A DNA stretch of 64,000 bases, from NCBI GenBank assembly GCA_001600455.1, contig BCKC01000008.1, positions 2,453,345-2,517,344 on the forward strand. Reading direction: 5' to 3'. The notes below the pieces were generated by a model. It did no database searches and was not told where the DNA came from. It was given only the letters and a program-made list of their open reading frames with translations. This document shows positions 33,001 to 45,000 of this stretch, piece after piece (position 1 is the first letter of the stretch; the number at the start of each line of letters is the position of its first letter). The translations under genes and the position numbers were made by a program. The DNA comes from Endocalyx cinctus. Its lineage: Eukaryota > Ascomycota > Sordariomycetes > Amphisphaeriales > Apiosporaceae.

Positions 33001-35915
33001 GAGGACAGGAAAGTGGAAGATCCAGTGCCTCCAAAGGTTGTGATTTCATTGGAAGATGTCGGGTATCCCGTACCAGAGTAGCTCGTTGGACCAACTCGCG
33101 TGAAGGTCGAGTTCGTGACTGGGTACGGCGCTGTCGTGGGCGAAATTGGTGGTCTTGGCCGGCCGGTCACGCTCTCTGCTGAAACGGGAGGGTTGCTTGA
33201 TGAAACAGATCCGGATAAGGACGAGGAGAATCCAGAGGCAGTGCCGGTACCCGAAATAGACAATGAAGAAGCTGGAGGACTTGAAAGTGGCGGGACCTGT
33301 GTTGACGTCGGAAGTACCGACGTTGACGAATTGGTGAATCCGCTCGTAGGAAATGGTGATGGTGCAGGAGAAGGTTGCGTCGGGAACAGCGTTGAAGATG
33401 ACGATCCGCTCGCTGGTAGCGTACCTGAAGTGACATTGAAGATAGAAGATGATGAGCCACCACTAGTTGTTTGTATCGACCCTGAAGAAGCCTGAGTAGA
33501 GTTAGGGAAAATCGGTATCGAAAATGTGGAGCCACTGTTTGTCACGATGGAAATGCTAGTGCTTCCAACGGGCACAAAGGTTGAACGAGAGCTCGATAAT
33601 ACGCCCGAAGACTCCGAAGAGAGACTTCCCGTCCCGGTTCCTGTCGCAGATGTTCCCTCAGAGCTAGAATTTGTCGTTGGGAAGGGCGGGAGTGGTGGAA
33701 TCAACGACGAGGAATATTGCACAGAGCTTCCCGTACTCGTCACTGTAGAAGGCACGCCTGTCGCCAGCGAAGACCCGGTGATACTACCACTTGTAAATGT
33801 TGAAGTTCCATTAGGAAACAGTGGGGTAGTTCCAGACGTCAGCTGGCTTACTGATGAACTCGTTCCGGTGGAAATAGTTGCAGATGATGTTGTCTTGCTT
33901 AGTGAAATAGTCAATGACACCGGAGAAGCGGTAATAGAGCTTGTCGAGTTGAAAGAAGGTGTCGAACTTGATATAGTCAACAGTGATGATGTCGATGACG
34001 AGACACCAGATATGCCGCTTGTTCCTGTGACAGAGCTCGATGTTCCAGTAAAGGTAATGAGAGAACTACTCGTGAGACTTGTACCGGATTGGGAGGTTGA
34101 AACGGTGCCCGAACTAGCCGAAAAAGTGGAATTAGGTAAGGGGAATCGTGCAGAGGACGATGTAATAGTACTGAAGCTGGGAGATGTGGTTACGGGGCTT
34201 GTCATGCCAGTTTGTGTAAGAGCGCTGCTTGAGGGAGTAAAGGTGGAGGAAACCTCTGTCGTAAAACTTCCGGATGCCGACACGCTAGTAACTGTAAATG
34301 AAGATGTAACACCAGTGGATGAGAATGGCCCTGTGATTGCACTAGTAACACTGCTAATATTAGCAGGACTGATACTACCTGACCCTGATGCGAGAGACGA
34401 TGAACCCGTAGTGAGGCTCTCGGTTGTCAGTGCGCTTGTAACCGTGCTCGAACCAGTAAGTGTTGCCGAAGAGGTGCCACTAACCGATGTACCTGACGCA
34501 CTGATCGAAGTATCCGTAGTTCCAGCTGATGATAGTGTCACGGTTCCTGACAAGGATCCACTAGTGGCGGTGGGACTCGTGAGGAGCGAAGTGACACTGC
34601 TTAAACCATTTGTCGATGTTGACGAGGCGGAAAACCCAGAAATTCCGCCATCGCCTGTACCGTTACCGCGACTGCTCGTAATCGGCAGCGATGTAAAGAG
34701 ACTTGTCGAAGAAGCGAATGAAGTTGTCGCACCTGAAGTCTCGCTTGTTTCTGTCGGCAGAGCCGTGGAAGCGCTGCCTGACACCGTACTGCTTGTTGAT
34801 CCAACGCCTGAAGAGATACTCGAGAAGGAACTTGGCCCAGGTGAAGTCCCTGATGATACAATCGTAATCGACGTCGATGGTGAATAACTCGACAAAGCTG
34901 ATGAACTTGGAATGGACGTAATAATAGAACTTGGTGGACCCGATTCTGATATTGAGCTGAAGGTGCTGAAACTACTACCAGCGGGTGAAGATCCCGTTAC
35001 AGCTGCAGTGGCAGAAGTACCATATATGATAGTTTCAGTAGTTGATCTACTTGAAACTACAGTAGTTATTACAATAGTCGTGGGTTGAATCTACATACAA
35101 TTGTTAGCTTGAAGATTAACAAATGACCGAGGTATTATCGTTAAAAAGAAGTTGATGAGTATTGAAATAGTACTTACCGTTGTAAGACTTGGGATGGAAC
35201 TAGTTGAGAAAAATAGGGAGGTAACGATCGTGGATGTAATTTCAGTTGCAGTCTCCGGCGAACTGGTACTCTCCGATGATCCAGAAAATGCACCCGTCTG
35301 GCTGGTTCCCGGACCGGAATATGTAGAGAGTGTCGCGGGTGTTCCTGAAGATAATGAGGCTCCAGTTGACGAACCACTAAAAACAGAAGATGTACCAATG
35401 CTAGAAGATCCGTGAAACGAACTAGAGGAAGCAGTAGTCTCCGACAGCAAACTAGTCGAAATGCTGCCAGAAGATGATACGCCTAGACTCGATGAAGTTC
35501 CAGTAAGTGCGATTGAAGTAGGAACTGACGTTGGCACCGATCCCGACACGGATGAAAGTGACGAGATGTACGAGACTTGGGACGAAATGCTACCGATTGA
35601 ACTAGAAGTAGATATTCCGGTCGTCGCTTCTGCCGATGAAGAAGAGGGTAGAATAGAAGAAGACGGGAGAGGAGGAGGCAGCGGTGGGTACCCGTATCCA
35701 CCGTAAGTCGGAGTAGGATAGTCATCATTAATGACATCAGGGTACACATAACTGCCTTCCTCGTCGGGGTTGATGTCCGGAAGAACCTCATCGTCTTCAA
35801 AGATTCTTCTATGGTGTCGGAAAGAAGGCGGACCAGTGTAGGCGAAAGTGCTCGTGAAGAAACCGAAAAGGATGACCACCGACAGTAGGCCGGCGGGAAA
35901 AGTCGAGGCTTTCAT
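30048..35915 (-). CDS. Giant Ser/Thr-rich secreted mucin-like protein
   Basis: Exons 35178-35915, 30221-35090 and 30048-30169, with introns of 87 and 51 nt, give 1909 aa. Residues 1-25 are a signal peptide (hydrophobic core LLSVVILFGFFTSTFA). An acidic Pro/Tyr segment (about 35-90) is followed by some 1700 residues dominated by Ser, Thr, Gly, Pro and Val, suited to dense O-glycosylation. A recurring module PFPLPNST (variants PYP, PFPTxNST) carries an N-glycosylation sequon; its best copies are spaced about 160 bp apart between 31340 and 32290. I see only four Cys, three in C-T-D-E motifs, all near the C-terminus. The last exon gives a short polar tail without a hydrophobic GPI signal or membrane segment. 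Role is unknown; cell-wall, adhesin or matrix functions are typical of such proteins. Confidence 0.85.
31340..32290 (-). repeat. Tandem ~160-bp repeats encoding PFPLPNST modules
   Basis: Copies of the segment encoding PFPLPNST (plus-strand GAGTTGGG...GGGAATGG) lie near 31355, 31590, 31781, 31942, 32101 and 32261. The last four are spaced 159-161 bp, so each unit is about 53 aa. Units share S-S-Y-G-F-S-T-P-V-T-T-S-S after the sequon. More diverged copies continue on both sides. Confidence 0.75.
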
Positions 35916-38561
35916 AATGACAACAAGAGATACCCAGCAATAATAAGAAAAGAAATTACAAGACTTATATCAAGGATAGGGACAGTATCAATGTGCTGTA
36001 TTCTATTCCTAGTAGGAAGTGATAACATGAATAAAATAAGAAATGCCTTCAAGTGGGTGGTGAAAATGTAAGTGAGTGTGATGGTACGGGTGTGAACAGA
36101 AACGAATGATTTGACTATATCGAAAATCGTAAAAGAAGGAAACCTACCAACCAAACAGTGAAAAGAAATACGACTCGGACAGTGAGATTGATGGTAGTCA
36201 AAGGCTGGGAACGGCCGAGAATCAATTCAAGATGAAGGGCTAGATAACAACCTATCCGGGGAGGGGCCTGATATATAGCTTGCCCTTAAAACTATAGAAG
36301 GTGCGATCAAAACGTAATAAAGTATTTATGATGTTATAGGGTACATCAAAAGACCTACTATCGTGAGGCTTGTATGAAATACCTACCTAGGTAGGTAGAC
36401 TACAAGTTACATTTCTCTTAAATGCATAGTCCAAATATAGATGTACCTAGGTACTACCTAATATGAACTCTATAAATCGGTATAAGATGCCGAACGAATG
36501 GAAATATCAACAGGGAGTTGTAGGTAAGAGATTGAAGCATCTGCTCGAGGAGTAGGGGAATATCACTGTAGTTACTTCTTATCAGCTGCCACTAAACCTA
36601 CCTACGACAGATATATAATAAAACATGATACATTTAAGCAACGTATTTATTCTCAGCGAGTATATAAATTAGTGACAATCTATATACACCTATGGTAGAA
36701 TTAACGAGTTACAAGTAATTACTTCGTCGACGTAGCACAACTCGCCACTCTTACGCCTCAGGGATTCCGCGCTTGGTGACGCTAAAGGTGTACGTTCTCG
36801 ATCGGATTTAGCTGGAACAACAATGTACCATGATCAATGAAATTGAAATTAATACTAGAAGTGATACCCATACCCTTCTTATTGGGGAATTGCATTTGCC
36901 ATCCGCAAGGGGTTCGTTGAGTTTTCTCCAAAGTGGGAAATTGTCAGAATTGATATTCGCAATATTCACCAAATGCAGTCGTCAGAATCGATCCGAAGAA
37001 AAAAAAAAAAAAGAAANATCGTACAGTGAGAATGCTTATCTCAGCTTGATTCAAGGCACGCATGCTTTTACCTAGAATGGATAGGAAAACGGATTTGTGA
37101 TCTAAGTGTAGGTAACGTGGAAGAAGAAAAGCCCAAAATCAAGGGGAAAAGATCTGGAAGAGCATGGACAGTTTGTACGATAAGGAGGAGCTGAGAATAT
37201 AAAATTCTTAACAAAACTCGACTTTGCCATGCTGATACTGTTAGGTCTAGCAGGCAAGGTGAGATTAAGTCTAAGACTTTGTCGTCGGCGCTATTAACCT
37301 TTTTTGATCTTGCCCGTCGACGTCGGCTCATAGGTCTCAGTATGCTGCGAGGAATGAGACAGTTTTAAATTACAGAAGAATCGTGCCTGGTATACGCAAT
37401 AATTTTCTTGTGCTAGAACTGACTTACTATATCTGAAAATACGGTATGCGAAAATCATCATCCAATGTCACTGTGACTGCCTCCCGTGTCATCTTGTAGT
37501 ACCTCGAACATCTCGCTTTATCAACATTTGGTAAGATTTTCCCCTCGGTCACCTAGACTAAATGAGCAGTAGTAAATCACTTGTCATACCGTGATATGAT
37601 CATAATCTGCATCCGTCCAATTTATGAAATACTCCATACATAGTTCGGACGGTTACAATATGGAGCTAGATTGTCAACAAGTAGCACGCAGTTCCCAGGA
37701 AAGTGAGGCTGTATGCATCGAGCTGCGGTGAGCCTTTCCATGTGCGTTGGTGCCAGAGGCAAGCACCCGCGATCTCGCAAATTGCGTGGTGTCAAATCCC
37801 CGCTAGCTTGGTAACACCAGTAGTCAGTAGTGTACCACATTTCGCACGTATTTTTTTATTTTTTTAACTTAATGCCTCTCCAAGATATACCTTCTTAATC
37901 TTGAATGAGAACTAATTTAATGACAAAAAGAAATTGCAAAAATAGAAAATACTTATATTAGGTCTGGTACAAAATCTCGGAGGCCCTCGGACTCCCTTGT
38001 ACTTGGGAGGACATCATCCTATGTTCGTGTGCTTGTGAGCATGCCGCCTAACTTAACCCCCCCTTTAACTATCGTAGCATTTCATAATGTTGCAATTATT
38101 TCAAGGAAAGAAGCACTATAAATTATTATCCAAAATTCTCATTTCTGTAACACCCACCGTTATCTCCAATGTAAGGTGTCTAAGTTTGCTTGCACAAGAG
38201 CGGGAGGGTATAAGTTGTCGTCAGGGTAACTGATCAGCTTATGTAATATCCCAGCGACTGTGCAGCTGCGCCATATATCAACGCCACATATAATTTTACG
38301 TAATGAAGAAGCGGGCTTAATTAAGTAACGAGCCAAAACTAGCCACATCATGACGTACATGATTTAGTGTCAGCTCTTCATGACTTAAGTGCATCTTCAT
38401 CACAAAGCAACAAGTTGGCGAAAGTCCGCATATCCATGATATCACGGCCACAAAGTAAATTAAGGTTCCTTTCAGAAAATAAAATATCTCTCTCAAAAAA
38501 GAACATTTTCAAATCTTGACCACTTCGAAATTATCAAACTTTCAACCTACGATTCAAAACC
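35916..38561. other. AT-rich intergenic stretch with palindromes and an ambiguous base
   Basis: An 18-bp perfect palindrome, TACCTACCTAGGTAGGTA, lies at 36380-36397 and a 12-bp one, GTACCTAGGTAC, at 36443-36454, within the upstream region of the giant Ser/Thr gene. An ambiguous base follows an A-rich run at 37017. Frames at 36830-37075, 37068-37331, 37622-37840 and 38160-38360 have no supportable features. The nearest upstream few hundred bases presumably hold the giant gene's promoter. Confidence 0.45.
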
Positions 38562-39890
38562 ATGCCTAACAATATAGTAAATAACGCCCAGGCGAGGGCG
38601 CAAGAGATCGCGTGAGTATCATTCAAAACGAGACTATGCGACTTCGGAATTATATGCTAACATGTCGTAGGAAAGAAGATTACGAGAAAGCTAAGTTGCT
38701 CTTATCCGATGCAGCGAAGAGTGGTGCTTACTTGTATCCTTTCAAGTCCGTGGGCTATTTCCTATCATGTTTCTTGTCCATAAAATACTAATAACTAATC
38801 ATATAATATCAGAGGCATCGTGTATTTCGCCACTCACAAATCGTTATGGAGGCCTTTTGCTTCATGCCTTATACCTACCTTAGGACTTGCCGTGAGCGTC
38901 ACGTCGGCCATGTTCATCTTTACGTACATACCCCAGTTCACGATACTCTTGTTTGTTGATGGTCCGCTGGCATTCATTACCACGGTTCTACTCATTCTCA
39001 ATGAGAGCTCCACAGTTGTGAATATGATAGCCAAAAATTCCTTCATGAGAGAAGCGCTTCTAGATACCTTCGATGGCACACTCGTGGCAAGAAACTCACC
39101 TGAAATCGTCAGTGAGGGGCGTCAGCTGAAGTCTGGAAGCGATCCTATTTCTCGGCTTGGAAAAGTCCTTAAGAACCCGTTCTCCTCGTTCACGCCCAAA
39201 GCTCTGATTCGATATCTGATCTATCTTCCTCTCAACTTTATTCCCGGTACGCACCAACAACATAATTCCTGGGATTATTAGAAATATATTAACATCAACC
39301 GTTGAAATAGTTGTCGGGACTGTGATTTTTATCTTCCTACAAGGTGCTTATATTAAAACTATTGTCACATCTAGCACCAGAGCTAACACGAGATCCAGGA
39401 AAAACACGGGGCCAGTCTGTTCATGATCGAGTAGGTCTTCTTTCATTTAAGATGCGTATGCTCGCACTAACTCGAAAAACAGTACTTCCAATTGAAGGGA
39501 TGGTCATCATCACAGCAAAAGGATTGGCTTGAGCATCACAAGGGATCGTATACAACGTAAGTCCACCCAATCTGGCGAATAATAAAAGCGGTACCCCGCT
39601 ATAATAGAAGAAATAATAACGAAGTGCTAATTGGTAATGCTAGGTTTGGGACGGTTGCCACTCTACTTGAAATGGTACCCATTGTATCAATTTTCTTTTC
39701 GTTTACCAATACAGGTGGGTCACATATCACCATCTTACTCCTGTCATACTATCTGTCCTACCTTCTTCGACTGACAGCTAGCGTTATAGTGGGATCTGCC
39801 TTGTGGGCTGCCGACATCGAACAGAAGAATACGCAAATGACCAGGGGTACCGCTCCGAACCTAAGACAGTCAGCAGAGAAGATCGAGTAA
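38562..39890 (+). CDS. RRT8-like (outer spore wall / lipid-droplet family) membrane protein
   Basis: Eight exons (38562-38611, 38671-38745, 38813-39246, 39311-39343, 39399-39430, 39483-39556, 39644-39714 and 39790-39890) give 289 aa. Splicing restores a continuous family pattern: QARAQEIA/KEDYEKAKLLLSDA, SGAYLYPFKGIVYF, DTFDGTLVAR, GSDPISRLGKVLKNPF, LPLNFIPVVGTVIFIFLQG, RYFQLKGW, LLEMVPIVSIFFSFTNTVGSALWAADIE. Three or four hydrophobic segments are seen. The yeast relatives (Rrt8 and the Lds proteins) associate with lipid droplets and spore-wall assembly. Two exons are only 32-33 nt and one donor is GTCCGT, so automatic gene finders may misread this as a frameshifted pseudogene. The family name is from memory; confirm by search. 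Confidence 0.8.
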
Positions 39891-41121
39891 GGGAAAGGAA
39901 GGTAACACTGTGGATACACAAGCCCGATATGTCCGAAATTACTCCTGACTGTCGTCAGTAGTGCACGACATATGCGTAAACGGCCCGGATCACGATCAAT
40001 ACATGATCGACACCCCGCGTCTTCAAACATCTTTTACTGAGCTATCCCCTGTTAGTTCTACTTGTATCGGAGTGTGAACCATCACAGCACTCCTTTTTCT
40101 TTCCTAACAACCAACATAAACGGCCTATATTTCATGAGAATCAGTCTATGAAAAGAAGAGCAGGTCAGCCATCATCTCAATGTAGTTACACGGTGTTTAG
40201 TGCATATTGTTAATAAGGAACTGGAATGACACCTCGCAAAGTCTCAGTCACATGCGATGATGTCTCCTTTTCAGGTCGCAAGAAAAGTTATGGTGTGACA
40301 GAACAAATATTTTAAGAGTTTAATTTAATAATTTTAGCTGGCGCGATTGAGTGATGCCCTTGATCTCTGACCATTTAACGTGAGACTTAACACAAAATAC
40401 GAATTTGCACGCTTCAAACTTGAGTCATTTAATTTCTAACAGATGAAAATAATCTAAACTGAAAAAGAAAACATGAACAATGGAGATATGAAGATATGCT
40501 ATACTTGGGCACAATAGTTTCCTCTCTGATATCCTCTACGAACAACCGATGAATGGTTCAATGAGTTCAAAGCTCAAACGAGTAATAAAAATTTGCAAGA
40601 GGAACAGAAGAAAGAGCGTATGATCTCTGTCTCTAGTAACATTATCTTCACTGGGGAGGTACACCCAGAAGAAAGTAGGGGCTTTTCTTTTCATTTCTTT
40701 TTTCCGACGATAGAGTGAAAAACACGATCACGCCTCGTGAGCTAAGACGGCGCTATTTCTAATATAAAACATAGAACTATACACGTTCGGCGAGGTAATG
40801 TACGCCCGCTTCTATATATCGGGGCCACATGATAAAAGCTCAAAGAGTATGTATTCGGAAAGGTCGCTATCGTCCCATAAAGAGCGTCAAGCAAGTTTTA
40901 TCACTACAAAATTCACTCAGTTTTGGAAGCGGTACGAAATACTTGCGTTAACAGCTCGGCCCCAACCATGACGACGGCGAAGCGATTACGTGAGCTCAAA
41001 ACCTCGCTACCACTGCCGCGGAAGATACTAAATCGTTAGAACTCGTTTTGTAAGCGTCTCCACCTGAATATTTTGTTCCAGTAGACTAGTTCACCAGAGT
41101 GAGGTTTGAATCTACAAGCGT
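39891..41121. other. Intergenic stretch, no gene recognised
   Basis: This is the convergent 3' region of the RRT8-like and DUF3632 genes. The minus frame at 39758-40030 is antisense to the last RRT8-like exons. No repeat or RNA gene is visible. Confidence 0.4.
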
Positions 41122-42051
41122 TCACTTCTCTTGTGTGGCTCCCTTGAACTCTACATCCAGGAAATCTGGCCATCGCTCCTGAGATCCAGGTGAGTATTCC
41201 TTTCGATCGTGGTATTTTGCTGTAGCTATAGCCCGGTAACGATCCCACCAAAACTTTACTCTCTCGAGACTAAAGCCAACTGTTGGCGGCACGCCGGCTT
41301 TAATAGCAAGATGGCCCAAGTGGCCGACGTCCGTGGGAAAGTCGTCAAATTTCCTTTCGGCCAATCTTCTTAGCCTATCTACTCCTTTCCGCATCCAGAT
41401 CCCGGCACAATCGTCAATCAGATGCAACTGCGTTTCTACCTCCGGCGTGGATCCATCTTCGGCTGGAGCCTCGAAGGCGTCGCGGAGGACCATGAGGCCG
41501 ATCCCGCAAAGTTTATCGCATATCCCCGCTGCGCCCGCAGTGGCCAGAAAGCCGTGCAAGCTGACACGCTCCTTCAAAGGCATGTCGAGACCTTCCATTT
41601 TCCAGAACGCCGTCATGTCATCGGCGAGAAAAGGCATGTCCGACCACAAATTCCCTTGACACGTGGACACAAATTGGTCTGGTTGGACATATTTCTCGAA
41701 GCTACCATCTTTCGCACCCCAGTCGTTGGCTCCGCGTAAGAGTGCAAGCTCGACCACCAGCCGGTCTCGGTGTTTAAGATCGAAGAAGCGGGCGGCACAC
41801 CAAAAGATATACCATATACGACGGGCAGCCCACAGGACAGACTGCCGTTGCCGTGAAACACTTTCGCCTCCAAGACCGACTGCGGTTTCCCAGGACTCTT
41901 CGAAAAACCATAAAAAGTTTCCAATTCTCTCGAAAATTTCGTTAATGTCGTCCTTCTCGGCGCACATCTGGATATCTTTGCGGTGGGTATCCCAGGCAAT
42001 TCGATTGATTTCCTGTTCGAGGAGGAGTGGCAGAGGTAGCTCATTATCGAT
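41122..42051 (-). CDS. DUF3632-type fungal protein, 5' end unresolved
   Basis: The ATG-initiated frame is 41122-41967 (281 aa), but protein-like sequence (LPLLLEQEINRIAWDTHRKDIQ) continues in frame upstream to 42051, where a TGA closes it. An ATG with good context at 42053-42055 is one base out of that frame. The protein is soluble, helical and Trp-rich (FLWFFEESWE, AARRIWYIFWCAARFF, DDCAGIWMRKGVDRLRRLAERKF), a pattern I associate with the fungal domain DUF3632, whose function is unknown. Either a 1-bp indel has broken the start, an upstream exon supplies it, or translation starts at the internal Met. The annotated span includes the in-frame extension. Confidence 0.6.
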   Translation of the reverse strand: MDNELPLPLLLEQEINRIAWDTHRKDIQMCAEKDDINEIFERIGNFLWFFEESWETAVGLGGESVSRQRQSVLWAARRIWYIFWCAARFFDLKHRDRLVVELALLRGANDWGAKDGSFEKYVQPDQFVSTCQGNLWSDMPFLADDMTAFWKMEGLDMPLKERVSLHGFLATAGAAGICDKLCGIGLMVLRDAFEAPAEDGSTPEVETQLHLIDDCAGIWMRKGVDRLRRLAERKFDDFPTDVGHLGHLAIKAGVPPTVGFSLERVKFWWDRYRAIATAKYHDRKEYSPGSQERWPDFLDVEFKGATQEK

Positions 42052-42054
42052 TCA

Positions 42055-45000
42055 TTGTGACTAATGGGTTGTGACAGGTTGAGTATTCGATTATGGCAAA
42101 TTTTGGAAAGTACTATGTGTATAGAAAAGCTAGTGCAAAGAGCGAGATGGAAGAGTGAAAGTATTATAAACATAATAACAGAACCCGGCTCGCTGTGGCA
42201 CCTAAACGTCTCTGTTTTCAAACGATGTCATCAGTTGAATGCGCCCTAGCTGTCCAATACGAACCTACTCTGCGGCATATACAAAACAAACTGCATTGCA
42301 AATCGCCTTCTTCCCGATTCTCCACTACTGTTCCTATTTTTATTTTAGTTGTGAGACCCCGCCCAATCAAATAGTTACTCCTATCACCATCAATATAATC
42401 ATGAGGACTGGGACCGGCTCTTCATAAAACTTTTCACATATGTCCCATTTATTAATTCAAAACCTAGCATACGGTTAACCCGGTTTTGGCGATTATCCTG
42501 AGCACGCCTGGGTACACCCTGAGTAATACCTGAGTAGCGCCTGAGTAAAGCGGCGACAGACTGAGCTGCTGACCAGGGTGAATGAAGGCAAGTTTCGGGT
42601 GTGAGAACAGTGCAAGTTGATGACATGTTGGGATTGTATTGAGTATGTAATCATTGGCTAAGATAGTAGGACACCGCGCAGCAGATCAGCTGGAAGGAGT
42701 TCTTTTTACTTACTGGATAGATGCTAAGCCTTCGTTCGGATAAGATGTACACGCAGAATATTACCTCCTGTGCATTGAGGCTGAGTTGCTGAGCTGCGTT
42801 TGGTAATATCTATATGTGTGGTTGGGACCGATGAGGAAACCGGAGTAAATTCTGTTTCGGCCCTCGGATACGTAGTGCGATATATACTGGACGAAGACGT
42901 TGACGTACTCTGATTGTTAATATCTTTTTAAATAAGGATTGATCCAGAGTTTTGTGTAAGTACCTGCTAATTATTGTAAGTGATTGTTCGAGATCTTTCT
43001 TCCCATTTTCTTATCCTCTCCGCTGGATGAGCCAAAAAAAAAAAAAAAAAAAAGTACATAACTAGCAATGATATTAACAGGCTCACTTGTCTGTATGAAC
43101 CTAGATAGATATACCTAGGCATCTTTGTTGCTCGTCTCGATGCGACAACTGACAGCTCGTGCCGTGAACTATAGTACTTGGATAGATTTATTAATGAATC
43201 TATTCAAGAACAGGTACAAGCACTAGCTATTGGGTTGAAAAGCTAATAACTTTTCGTAGAAAGACAAGGTGTAGGATTTGGGGTAAGAAATGAGATGCGT
43301 ATGTATTAGTTCTAGTTTTTTTTTCAAACCCCGATCCAGGTGGCCTATTCGAAATAATTAAAAATAATTTCTTCACCTTTGTCCTTCCTGCTATGAGACT
43401 TCTAGTCTGTGGTTCGACTCGGTTATGGAGTAGAGGTTGCATGAAGGATAATGATCATTGGGGCAGTGGCTACTCCTTGCGGAAATGAAGATTAATCTGC
43501 GAGCGATTTTTCGTCCTGTGGCGCAGAGTATAGACGATGACAAGCAAAAAGGGGAAATGATTGATTAAATCAATTGCCACTACGTCTGTGTCTAACAAAT
43601 CTCTCCTCAATTAATGTCATAAGAGTATAAAAATCCTTCGCGTAACGTGGAGACTATAAACGTTCTGTATTGAAATCTTTTTCAAGGGGGTTTTCAGATA
43701 AACATAGTCATTCAGGAAACCAGGGAGCCTGATGACAAGAATGTTAAGCTTAATATACTCGCCGAAGTTGTTTTTGGAGAAACCAAGGATTCTAGTTGTC
43801 GATTCTACCTCAAAAATTGATCCGATCGAGTATTTCTTTCCTTAACTTTACAACATGCATCGTATTCCCGTATACATTACGCATTATAAAACCATGTTCC
43901 TGACCGACTAAACTTCAACGAGCTAGCCGCCTGCAGGTTATCGTCGGCGGCGTTCCGGATCGGGTACTTAATATGAGGCGTTGAAACAATCTACAGACTC
44001 CCCAAATATGCTTACGCAACTGATTTAAATCGATTCTGACATAAGATTTAAATATCAAGTTTTACATCTGTAAACTCCTCCCCAGGAATAACTGCACCTC
44101 GTTCCCAAAGCTAATTTTTTGTTTAATTTATTGAACAATTGCGCATAGATCATAATAGGCCATATCCTGCGTTATGAAATAGATTAGTTGTACGGAGTAA
44201 GGATGTGATATATCCAAATACATTAATGTGCTTTGACCTCCCAAGAGACTCATGCGACATTCGCAGAGCGTAGGCCGTAATTCGCATCCGGTTACGCGTT
44301 ATAGCCAGGGATTTCGGGTTCGTATCTCGGTTTCGCACCGGGTTATTCATCCTATCCGCAAAAGTATATTCAAACGGGATCCGCGGAAAGAAAGCTGAAA
44401 AGCTTTCTAGAAATGTAGTAAATTGAAGGTTACAGCTGGTGTGGCTCTATCTCGCCGAACCAACGATCGGTAGCCACAAGGCAGATCTAACCACTAAAAC
44501 TCGGGTTTTTACAGCGCACGTCCACGGAGTCCAAGGACTAGGGTAGGCATGGGATAACACGGGTATCGTGGAGGATTGGATTCTCGATTGGGAAGCTGTG
44601 CATAACAATAGGTTCGAAAGTTACAATCAATATCTTTATGATTTCAACAGGACCGGAACTTTGTCCCGGCTTAAGAGCAAGGCATAATATATCCCAGGTG
44701 AAGTGGAAATGAATCCAAACGTCTGGCAATTTAGCGCTGGGTATAAATGGTGGCTGAGCTATGCATAATCACTACGAGATACGAGATCACTAATGATCAT
44801 GATTCAACGTACAAGTATGATGAGTGATGAGATCTTGGAGCTGCGTACTTGTGTTCTTTTTTTTATACACATTGAAAAACACGCATAGGTTGGTTGGCCT
44901 ACGGCTGGCACCTCGTAAAACTAACTGAATTTGGATGCTTCGCGGAAGTATAGAGTTAAATAAAAGTGACGTATAATATATGCAGCATACCGCCGGCATG

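Noticed and set aside
41613..42221. 202-codon minus frame overlapping the DUF3632 gene
   Set aside because: The 3' part is out of frame with the conserved protein and the 5' part has no features; it is useful only as a hint that a start codon may lie upstream.
43390..43440. GGTTCGACTC, resembling a tRNA B box
   Set aside because: The flanking bases do not pair as a T-arm and no A box lies upstream at tRNA distance.
44300..44345. GGGTTCGTATCTC, resembling a tRNA T-loop
   Set aside because: No stem pairing and no acceptor or anticodon arms could be drawn.
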